Assembly: GCF_001187845.1 (NCBI RefSeq)
Contig: NZ_CP012160.1
Coordinates: forward strand, 124,001 to 188,000
DNA length: 64,000 nt
Direction of reading: 5' to 3'
Origin: Octadecabacter temperatus
Lineage (GTDB): Bacteria > Pseudomonadota > Alphaproteobacteria > Rhodobacterales > Rhodobacteraceae
The position numbers and the translations under genes were made by a program. How positions within the stretch are numbered: the first letter of the stretch is position 1; the number at the start of each line of letters is the position of its first letter. This document shows positions 26,940-33,802 of the stretch, one piece after another. Under the pieces are notes generated by a model. That model saw nothing but the letters and a program-made list of their open reading frames with translations, made no database searches and was not told where the DNA came from.

Positions 26940-28583
26940 ATGCTACGTCACGGCGGCCAAATTCTTGTCGATCAACTGGTGCGTTTCGGGGTGGAACGGG
27001 TGTTTTCAGTCCCCGGTGAAAGCTTCCTTGCTGCGCTTGATGGTCTTTATGACGCTGGAATAGATAATATCGTTTGCCGTCAGGAAGGCGGCGTTGCGAT
27101 GATGGCCGAAGCCTACGGCAAGATGACAGGGCAGCTCGGTGTTGCCTTTGTAACCCGTGGCCCTGGCGCGACAAATGCCTCTGCTGGCATTCACATCGCG
27201 CACCAAGACAGTACACCACTTGTTTTGTTCGTAGGTCAAATCCGCAGGCAGGATCACGACCGCGAAGCCTTCCAAGAAGTCGACTACAAATCCATGTTTG
27301 GCGGGCTGTGCAAATGGATCGCAGAGGTGAACCAAACCGAACGCTTGCCTGAATACATCGCGCGGGCCTTTACCATCGCAACCGCTGGTCGCCCCGGCCC
27401 GGTCGTCCTCGCATTGCCCGAAGATATGCTGTCAGCAATGGCCGATGTGCCAGATTCCACTGGCCCTGTGGTCGAACTCGCACCGACCTTGCATACCGTC
27501 TCCGAAGACGCCCTGACATGGCTGTCTGGTTTTGATCGGCCTCTTGTCGTTGTTGGTGGCCCACATTGGTCGGCTGAAGCAGCAAAAGATCTGGCGACCT
27601 TTTCTGCCACGCAAAACCTGCCAATCGCGCTGGGCTTTCGGCGGCAAGACTACCTCGATAACCGCCATCCGAACTATGTGGGCGATTTGAATGTTGGCGT
27701 GAACCCAAAGCTTGCGCAGCGTGTCCGTGATGCAGACGCGCTTTTGGTGATCGGATCTCGGCTCGGCGATATCGAAACCCAAGGCTATTCTTTGATTGAT
27801 CCCGCTAACCCCCACTGCGCGATCCTGCATGTCCATGCGGACCCGAACGAAATCGGCCATGTTTACCAACCAGACATCGCCGTCACCGCAGATGCGGTTT
27901 CATTCACCCGTGCGCTTTCGCGCCTTCCTGCAAGCGCGACAGATTGGGCGCCTTGGACCACCAGCGCGCGTGCCGACTATGATGCTTGGATAAAACCTCA
28001 GGAAACGCCGGGTGATGTGAAGCTCGAACAGGTTATCGCGTGGCTGTCTGATACCTTGCCCAAGGATGCGATATTGACGAATGGCGCGGGCAACTATGCT
28101 GCCTTTCTTCACCGTTATTTTGTCTTCAAAGCCTACGGAACCCAACTTGCGCCAACGTCTGGTTCAATGGGATACGGCTTCCCCGCCGCAATCTCAGCCT
28201 CGCTGGAGCATCCTGAAAAAACGGTTATTTGCCTCGCAGGGGATGGATGCTTTCAGATGACCCTGAACGAGCTTTCGACAGCCGCCCAGCACGGCGCAAC
28301 CCCGATTGTTGTGGTTGTGAATAACGGCCGCTACGGCACAATTCGCATGCATCAGGAAAAGCAATATCCCGGCCGCGTGTCCGGTACGATGCTTTCCAAT
28401 CCAGACTTCGCAGCACTTGCGAAGGCCTACGGTGGCCACGGCGAAACAGTTACGAAGACAGCTGATTTCGCACCCGCCTTCGCGCGTGCCAAGGCCAGCG
28501 GCACATTCGCCGTGATCGAGCTGATCGTCAGCGAAGACGCCCTTTCGACAAACCAGACACTCAGTGGTTTGGCGAAATCTTAA
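26940..28583 (+). CDS. Thiamine-diphosphate enzyme, acetolactate-synthase large-subunit-like
   Basis: 547 aa with three ThDP modules: GVERVFSVPGESFLAALDGL and CRQEGGVAMMAEAYGKMTG (catalytic Glu), a central domain, and the ThDP-binding GDGCFQMTLNELSTAAQHGATPIVVVVNN. Similar to acetolactate synthase catalytic subunits, but there is no regulatory subunit gene beside it, so it may use another 2-oxo acid. The ATG at 26940 has GGAGAGG upstream; the frame extending to 26898 lacks conserved residues. Confidence 0.87.
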   Translation: MLRHGGQILVDQLVRFGVERVFSVPGESFLAALDGLYDAGIDNIVCRQEGGVAMMAEAYGKMTGQLGVAFVTRGPGATNASAGIHIAHQDSTPLVLFVGQIRRQDHDREAFQEVDYKSMFGGLCKWIAEVNQTERLPEYIARAFTIATAGRPGPVVLALPEDMLSAMADVPDSTGPVVELAPTLHTVSEDALTWLSGFDRPLVVVGGPHWSAEAAKDLATFSATQNLPIALGFRRQDYLDNRHPNYVGDLNVGVNPKLAQRVRDADALLVIGSRLGDIETQGYSLIDPANPHCAILHVHADPNEIGHVYQPDIAVTADAVSFTRALSRLPASATDWAPWTTSARADYDAWIKPQETPGDVKLEQVIAWLSDTLPKDAILTNGAGNYAAFLHRYFVFKAYGTQLAPTSGSMGYGFPAAISASLEHPEKTVICLAGDGCFQMTLNELSTAAQHGATPIVVVVNNGRYGTIRMHQEKQYPGRVSGTMLSNPDFAALAKAYGGHGETVTKTADFAPAFARAKASGTFAVIELIVSEDALSTNQTLSGLAKS

Positions 28584-28595
28584 GCGGGCAGTTCC

Positions 28596-28940
28596 TTATC
28601 CTTGTGGCGGCAAGAACGCTTCAACTGCGGCAGATGCGATCACAATGACATTGCCGTTGTCAGGGTTGGTCACGTTCAACCCGCCCTTCACGGCTTTCAC
28701 GCTCGCGTGCCCTCGTGGGAGGTTCCCAACCAAGACAGTGCAATCCACTGCGTCAGGGTCCTGCACGCCAACAGTCACTTGTACACGCATGGCGTCGTGG
28801 CTTAGCCCAGTGGCCTCAAACAATGGAATCGATGAATGCCGCAGTGCGTCTTCAATCGCGCGGGCCGCGGCCTTGGTGTAGTCTTGGCCGTACTGATCAT
28901 TGCCCATGCCCATCTCGATGATAAATCGTTGATAACTCAT
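28596..28940 (-). CDS. Lin0512 family protein (paralogue 1)
   Basis: 114 aa. IIEMGMGNDQYGQDYTKAAARAIEDALRHSSIPLFE, then QVTVGVQDPDAVD and NVTNPDNGNVIVIASAAVEAFLP match the Lin0512 family, whose function is unknown. Its start overlaps the end of the second family member by 4 nt, so the two are translated together and may form a heteromer. Last gene of cobO-bluB-Lin0512-Lin0512. The two proteins share the GMG, DYT-AA-RA--DAL, Q-PDAVD and NP/RPD segments. Confidence 0.85.
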   Translation of the reverse strand: MSYQRFIIEMGMGNDQYGQDYTKAAARAIEDALRHSSIPLFEATGLSHDAMRVQVTVGVQDPDAVDCTVLVGNLPRGHASVKAVKGGLNVTNPDNGNVIVIASAAVEAFLPPQG

Positions 28941-29275
28941 GCGTCCAACTCCAGTGCAACCGACAAGGCAACATTCGCGATAACTGTTGGCAACCCGTCA
29001 GGGCGCGGCACATCGAGACCGCCTTCAACAACGCTAAACGTCAGCTGTCCGTAGGGGAAAATATCGCGCAGGGCTTCGATATCGACCGCGTCAGGCTGCT
29101 GCACACCGATCTCAACCGTGATCTGCATGTCTTCTTTCTCTTTGCCATATAGTTCCGCCAGATTGATCGAGTTATGCCAAAGCGCGTCCTGCAACGCCCG
29201 CCGCGCTGCCTGTGTGTAGTCTTGGCGGCGCAGGGACGTGCCCATGCCGAATTCAGTCAAAAGGCGCGTTGCCAT
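28937..29275 (-). CDS. Lin0512 family protein (paralogue 2)
   Basis: 112 aa. LTEFGMGTSLRRQDYTQAARRALQDALWHNSINLAEL, then ITVEIGVQQPDAVD, VEGGLDVPRPDGLPTVIANVALSVALELDA. Same family and architecture as the downstream gene. ATG at 29275 overlaps the bluB stop by 1 nt; longer in-frame codons are inside bluB. Function unknown. Consistent operon placement with bluB and cobO makes a cobalamin- or flavin-related role a reasonable hypothesis, not a demonstrated one. Confidence 0.85.
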   Translation of the reverse strand: MATRLLTEFGMGTSLRRQDYTQAARRALQDALWHNSINLAELYGKEKEDMQITVEIGVQQPDAVDIEALRDIFPYGQLTFSVVEGGLDVPRPDGLPTVIANVALSVALELDA

Positions 29276-29898
29276 TAGACAATCTCCCAATGGGTTTCAG
29301 TGTTCTCTTGCCAGCCATTGCGGTGCAGTAGGGGCGTGTCAGATGTTTCCGCTGGATATCCAACACAAAGATACGCTGTTAGCTGCCAGCTGTCCGGCAC
29401 ATCAAAAGCCGTTTTTGCCGTTACGGGGTCAAGGATCGACACCCAGCCCACACCAATATTTTCAGCCCGCGCGGCCAGCCACAAAGTATGGATCGCAGTT
29501 ACCGTCGAATAGGCCAACATTTCCGGCATCGTTTGACGGCCCAAACCTGCGCCCTCTTGCGGATCGTTGTCCGTCCACACCGCCAAATGCACAGGCGCAT
29601 CGACCATTCCCGAGAGCTTCATCGCGCGGTACTTGGCGGCTTTCTCATTGTCGTAAATCGCGCTGGCCGCCTCGTTGGCGCTTTCGAAGTTCGCGATCAT
29701 TTTTGCCCGCAAGCCGACGTCTTCAACTTGCAACACACACCAAGGTCGTGCGTTGCCAACAGCGGGGGCAAAATCCATTGCTTTGCGTAGACGCGCCAAA
29801 ATCTCAGGCGCAATCGGGTCCGACTTGAAATGCCGAACATCGCGTCGCCAGGCCAACACATCCGACAACGCGTCGCGGTGATGTTGGCCCAGTTGCAT
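29275..29898 (-). CDS. bluB: 5,6-dimethylbenzimidazole synthase BluB
   Basis: 207 aa nitroreductase-fold enzyme: VLAWRRDVRHFKSDPI, MDFAPAVGNARPWCVLQV and LWLAARAENIGVGWVSILDP are BluB-specific. Uses oxygen to split FMNH2 and make DMB, the lower ligand of cobalamin. Starts at the last base of cobO (29898). Oxygen-dependent DMB synthesis fits an aerobic organism that makes true vitamin B12. Confidence 0.95.
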   Translation of the reverse strand: MQLGQHHRDALSDVLAWRRDVRHFKSDPIAPEILARLRKAMDFAPAVGNARPWCVLQVEDVGLRAKMIANFESANEAASAIYDNEKAAKYRAMKLSGMVDAPVHLAVWTDNDPQEGAGLGRQTMPEMLAYSTVTAIHTLWLAARAENIGVGWVSILDPVTAKTAFDVPDSWQLTAYLCVGYPAETSDTPLLHRNGWQENTETHWEIV

Positions 29899-30506
29899 CA
29901 GAACTCGACGCCAATCTGCGCTTTGATCCCACTCCGGAACGGGTGCTTTACCAGTTCCATCTCGGTCACCAAATCTGCGATCTCAATCAGATCTGCGTGC
30001 GCATTGCGCCCTGTCAGCACCACATGGGTCATCTCGGGCTTTTCTTCCACGAGGAATTCAACCACCTCTGCAATCGGCACATAGTCATACCGGATCGCGA
30101 TGTTTATCTCATCCAAAAGCACCATCGAATTCTTTGGGTCGCGGATCAGCTCTTTTGCTTTCTCCCAAGCGGCCATCGCCATCTCGGTGTCGCGGGTTTT
30201 GTCTTGGGTTTCCCATGTGAACCCTTCGCCCATCGTGTGGAAGGCACACTCGTCTTTGAACTTGGAAAGGATCAGATCACGCTCGCCCGTGCTCATGCCG
30301 CCTTTGATGAACTGGACGACGGCACAGGGCATCCCGTGGGCGATATGGCGAAAGATCATCCCGAACGCGGCAGAAGACTTGCCCTTCCCTTTACCCGTAT
30401 GAACCATGACGAGACCTTTCTTGTCGGTCTTGGTCGCCATGATCTTATCACGTGCGGCCTTCTTCTTGGCCATTTTCATCGCGTGGCGGTCTGCATCTTC
30501 AGTCAT
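29898..30506 (-). CDS. cobO: Cob(I)yrinic acid a,c-diamide adenosyltransferase (CobO/CobA type)
   Basis: 202 aa. P-loop HTGKGKGKSS (residues 37-45), FIKGGMSTGERDLI and VVLTGRNAHADLIEIADLVTEMELVKHPF are typical. Adds the 5-deoxyadenosyl group to cob(I) corrinoids after Co(II) is reduced. ATG at 30506 chosen for the family-like MTEDADRH start; upstream in-frame codons look non-coding. Its promoter must lie within about 60 bp, after the terminator of the upstream membrane-protein gene. Confidence 0.95.
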   Translation of the reverse strand: MTEDADRHAMKMAKKKAARDKIMATKTDKKGLVMVHTGKGKGKSSAAFGMIFRHIAHGMPCAVVQFIKGGMSTGERDLILSKFKDECAFHTMGEGFTWETQDKTRDTEMAMAAWEKAKELIRDPKNSMVLLDEINIAIRYDYVPIAEVVEFLVEEKPEMTHVVLTGRNAHADLIEIADLVTEMELVKHPFRSGIKAQIGVEF

Positions 30507-30565
30507 CTCAGGGCTCCCAGTTGTGCGGATGTCAGAGTGCGCCAGCACGGCCCTGATGCCAAGCG

Positions 30566-30594
30566 AAAAGGGCCACCCAACTCGGGCAGCCCTT
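30566..30594 (-). terminator. Terminator between the TsoY-like gene and cobO
   Basis: Minus-strand AAGGGC-TG-CCC, loop, GGG-TG-GCCCTT followed by TTCG: a hairpin with one internal mismatch and a short T-tract (plus-strand AAAA at 30566-30569). Incomplete termination could feed transcription into cobO. Confidence 0.65.
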
Positions 30595-30620
30595 CCAAAA
30601 ATCCGACAAAATGGGGAGGT

Positions 30621-31832
30621 CTATTCCGCCGGAATTGCGTGCCCTGTCGCGGGTTTACCAAAGTGGCGGCGGTTCAGGTGCAAAACCAATAGGATCATTG
30701 CGACTTGGAACCCAATCGCCAAGGCCGTTAGCGCCCAATAGGCGATTCCGAATTTGGCGATGATGCCGGCTGCGACCAAGCCTTTGTTGATCCAAAAGTG
30801 GGTCATCACGGACAAGGCAACACCGGGGCAAATCAAGGCATATGCACCGGGCGAGTTGTTGTCGCCACGCAGGAAGGCGTCTGCGTATTTTTGACGACGT
30901 AGTACCAACACCCCAAGGGCTGTAAACGCGGCTTGGATTGACAGGATGGTTGTCGTCAGAAGCAGGTTCGCCGCCTTGTCTGAATGGCCATCAAACGTCG
31001 TGTGCAACCCGTGGTCCTGACGCATCATCATAATGCCGAGAACCGTTAGGATCGGAACAACCATCATCAGTGTTGGCGCGCTTTCCTTGGCGGTGCCGTG
31101 GTGCAGCATCGAGTTGAACGCGACAACGGCGGCGATCAATGCATAAAGACCAGCAACCGTACCCACGAATATCGATAGAACGAGTGACACACCCACCGTC
31201 AGTGGAACCGTACTCATGGCAGCGGGGGCTGCGAGACCGACAGCAACCATAGCCAATGCGAAAGCAGGTAAAAGCTGTGCGAACGAGTTGTTTGCAGTCA
31301 CATCGAACACGCCACCTTCGGACAACACACGCCCCAAGAAATCACCGATGCGACGGAACGCAACGACGCCGATGATCGCGAAGGTCACAAGAGCGATTGG
31401 AAACAAATACTCAACAACGCCCCACAGACCGGGAACAAAGACGAGCCCAACAATGAATAGCCCGTTCACTGTCATCGCGGTTGCCAACGGCATGGCCAGC
31501 AACTGCGTTTCACCGTTTGAGTTCACGAGCTTTTCGTAGGCGGGTGTTTTGGAAAACTTTGCGAGCGTGGCGAAGTTCCAGATTAGGGATTTGAGGTTTA
31601 GAAATACCATGCCAGCTATACCGGTCATGGCAATCGCAATTGCAGCCTTCATCGCCAACGTACCGCCAGCGAAAGTTGCCGTAATGTCCTCAAATACGGG
31701 GACTGGCGCATTGGGGTGAGGCACCCAGAACATCAGATACATGAAGAACGTGACGGACAGGCCGCCCGCCCCAAGGGATGCGAGAAAATAAAGCGGAGAG
31801 TAAGTGTCCGCAGGTCTGGAAAGCGGTGTCAT
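30621..31832 (-). CDS. Polytopic inner-membrane protein, TsoY-like
   Basis: 403 aa with about ten hydrophobic helices. The opening YSPLYFLASLGAGGLSVTFFMYLMFWVPHP and the later RQDHGLHTTFDGHSDK loop resemble TsoY-family membrane proteins; I recall the family by pattern only, so the name is tentative. Transport substrate unknown. ATG at 31832 with AAGGA 8 nt upstream preferred over one at 31853. A near-consensus FNR-type palindrome lies 61 nt upstream, pointing to oxygen- or NO-responsive control. Confidence 0.6.
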   Translation of the reverse strand: MTPLSRPADTYSPLYFLASLGAGGLSVTFFMYLMFWVPHPNAPVPVFEDITATFAGGTLAMKAAIAIAMTGIAGMVFLNLKSLIWNFATLAKFSKTPAYEKLVNSNGETQLLAMPLATAMTVNGLFIVGLVFVPGLWGVVEYLFPIALVTFAIIGVVAFRRIGDFLGRVLSEGGVFDVTANNSFAQLLPAFALAMVAVGLAAPAAMSTVPLTVGVSLVLSIFVGTVAGLYALIAAVVAFNSMLHHGTAKESAPTLMMVVPILTVLGIMMMRQDHGLHTTFDGHSDKAANLLLTTTILSIQAAFTALGVLVLRRQKYADAFLRGDNNSPGAYALICPGVALSVMTHFWINKGLVAAGIIAKFGIAYWALTALAIGFQVAMILLVLHLNRRHFGKPATGHAIPAE

Positions 31833-31892
31833 TGGATGAATCCTTTTATACATCTCATCGGTTCAAATGTATCAGATTCGGAAATCGCTACT

Positions 31893-31906
31893 TTGACATA
31901 TATCAA
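31893..31906. promoter_or_regulatory. FNR/CRP-family binding site (FNR box)
   Basis: TTGACATATATCAA matches TTGAT-N4-ATCAA at nine of ten half-site positions. It is centred about 67 nt before the TsoY-like start and about 98 nt before the divergent zinc-ribbon/TerB gene, in an AT-rich 165 bp region. Regulators of this class in Rhodobacterales are FnrL and DnrD-type proteins. Confidence 0.7.
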
Positions 31907-31997
31907 AATGTGAATATGTTTTTGAGATCAATCAGGGGTTTCTTTACGCCGCTTGCGCTGCGACGGTGGGGCTTAGATTATTGTAAAGGAACGAATT

Positions 31998-32648
31998 ATG
32001 TTTTTCATCGTTTGGGGATCGCGCGGGCGGAATAAAGAAATTGGCGCAGGCGAATTTTATTGCCCAGATTGCGGCGACTACCGCGCTTACAAAAAGATCG
32101 CAGTGACGCGTTGGTTTACACTTTACTGGATTCCGCTTTTTCCTATGGGCAAGCCCGTTGGAGAGTACGTTGAATGTGGCGCCTGTAAGTCGACCTTCAA
32201 TGAGCGCGTTCTTGAAATGGATCCAAAAGCCGCTGCCGAAAAGTTCGAAGCAGCGTTTTCCATCGCCGCCAAACGCGTCATGTTCAAAATGGCCTTGGCC
32301 GACGGTGAGATCGATCAATCCGAGATCGACACAATCACGCAAGCTTTCGCCAACATTGCCAAGCGTGAGATTGATCCCGCAGACATTGCAGCTGAACTCG
32401 AAGCAGCGAAATCCGATACGCGTCCAGTTGCCGAATATCTACGCGGTGTCGCGGCTGGCATGAACGATACTGGCAAGGAGCTGGTGCTGCGGTCCGCCAT
32501 CGCGGTGGCAAAAGCTGACGGTCATATCGATGATACCGAAGTTGTCGAAATGCATGAACTCGCCTTCGCACTCGACTTTCCGAAAGCCTATGCGAACGGT
32601 ATTTTCATGGAAGAAGGCATTCAGCCAATCACCAAACAAAGAGGATAA
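31998..32648 (+). CDS. Zinc-ribbon protein with TerB-like helical domain
   Basis: 216 aa. Residues about 20-65 hold a zinc ribbon (FYCPDCGDYRAYKKI...YVECGACKSTF, two CxxC pairs) interrupted by a hydrophobic WFTLYWIPLFPMGKPVG segment. Residues about 90-200 resemble TerB: FKMALADGEIDQSEIDTI and AIAVAKADGHIDDTEVVEM, two repeats with acidic residues typical of metal-binding tellurite-type proteins. Function unknown. AAAGGA ribosome-binding site before ATG 31998. Confidence 0.78.
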   Translation: MFFIVWGSRGRNKEIGAGEFYCPDCGDYRAYKKIAVTRWFTLYWIPLFPMGKPVGEYVECGACKSTFNERVLEMDPKAAAEKFEAAFSIAAKRVMFKMALADGEIDQSEIDTITQAFANIAKREIDPADIAAELEAAKSDTRPVAEYLRGVAAGMNDTGKELVLRSAIAVAKADGHIDDTEVVEMHELAFALDFPKAYANGIFMEEGIQPITKQRG

Positions 32649-32825
32649 TTGGCGCGAAAGTTGGGAGGCCTCCACACGTATCAGTTGTTGTTTTAGTGTT
32701 TGAAATTGCTCATTTTTCCCCCTAACTTTTCTTGCCTCAAATTGACATTCTAAATCCAGAGGGGCCGACCAGCGCCCGGTTAATCAGTTCGATTTTATGT
32801 ACCTAAGTTCGTGGCACTCACGGAA

Positions 32826-33245
32826 CTAGTTGGTCGTTCCTTCGCCACCCAACTCAGAAATCGTCCCTTCGTTCTTTGGCAAATCATCCGTCGGCGCGGC
32901 CCAATGCAGGCGTTCTTCCCAATGGTAATGTTCATTCGGCGTGAACGAACCAGGGTCGTCCAATAGCGCAGCATAAAAGTGAATTTCGTCAGGCCAACGC
33001 GCGGACGAATAGGCAACTGGCGCTCCGCAGGTTCCACAAAAATATCGTTTCTGTCCTGGCGAGCTTTCGTAAACCTTGGGCGTCTCGCCTTTCCAACGCC
33101 AAGTCCCATTCGCAACGCCCAAAAACGTAGTAAAAGGGCTAGCAGTTTGGCGGCGGCAACTGGCGCAATGACAGTGTCCACAAAACAGCTCTTCGCTTTC
33201 GTACTCAAAATGAACGCCACCACATAAACATCTGCCTGACTTCAT
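32826..33245 (-). CDS. GFA-family (glutathione-dependent formaldehyde-activating / CENP-V) protein
   Basis: 139 aa. Zinc-binding cysteines CLCGGVHFEYESEE, CGHCHCASCRRQTASPF and YFCGTCGAPVAY. The family includes proposed S-hydroxymethylglutathione synthases, but most members are uncharacterised, so a formaldehyde role should not be assumed. The next gene on the strand begins elsewhere; the 177 bp downstream shows no gene or clear terminator. Confidence 0.88.
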   Translation of the reverse strand: MKSGRCLCGGVHFEYESEELFCGHCHCASCRRQTASPFTTFLGVANGTWRWKGETPKVYESSPGQKRYFCGTCGAPVAYSSARWPDEIHFYAALLDDPGSFTPNEHYHWEERLHWAAPTDDLPKNEGTISELGGEGTTN

Positions 33246-33256
33246 TTTGCATTCCC

Positions 33257-33802
33257 CTACTTGGTTTTCAGTGCCTCGATGCAGTCTAGCACAAGATCTT
33301 CTATTGCGCTGGTACTGTCCAACGTGAGGACCGGGCAGGGCAGACGGTTACACCATTCAACGTGCCGCGCACGCGAGCGTCCCGTAAAAGCTGGGTCGTC
33401 GTATTGGGCGGCCCAGTCCATAAATGCACGGGATGTTTCTGCCATATCCCCACCTTCATGGATGCGCTCACCATGTGCGAAGGCCTCTCGTTCTCTAAGC
33501 CGTGCCAACCTGTCGGCCGCAGGAATCTCCAAGCGTACGACCAAATCGAAGTGCGTAATCAAAGGGTCTCCCCAGCCCATTACCGATCCAGACAGGACCC
33601 ATTTGTCACGACCCAGAAAGAGCTTTTCTACCAACGACAACCGCTCGGCGACGGGCCGTCGTTCGCAATAGGGTGGATCGCTTGGCACCCAAAAGAAATC
33701 ATCGGCGTCCATGTGCGACGCGTCCAGCGCTTGTGCCAAATGTGCACCTAACGTTGTCGTGCCTGACCCGCTGCCACCCGTGATGTGAATGCGGCTGGTC
33801 AT
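33257..33802 (-). CDS. Small P-loop kinase-like protein with lysine-free Walker A
   Basis: 181 aa. Looks like an adenylate/shikimate-kinase-type P-loop protein: HITGGSGSGTTTLGAHLAQALD at the start, then DADDFFWVPSDPPYCERRP and a lid-like RLARLREREAFAHG. The Walker A reads G9-GSGS-G14-T15-T16, so threonine replaces the usual lysine. I recall relatives with the same SGTTTLG form, which suggests a conserved variant rather than an error. ATG 33802 overlaps the cobN stop by 4 nt, so the gene is translationally coupled to cobN. Confidence 0.75.
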   Translation of the reverse strand: MTSRIHITGGSGSGTTTLGAHLAQALDASHMDADDFFWVPSDPPYCERRPVAERLSLVEKLFLGRDKWVLSGSVMGWGDPLITHFDLVVRLEIPAADRLARLREREAFAHGERIHEGGDMAETSRAFMDWAAQYDDPAFTGRSRARHVEWCNRLPCPVLTLDSTSAIEDLVLDCIEALKTK

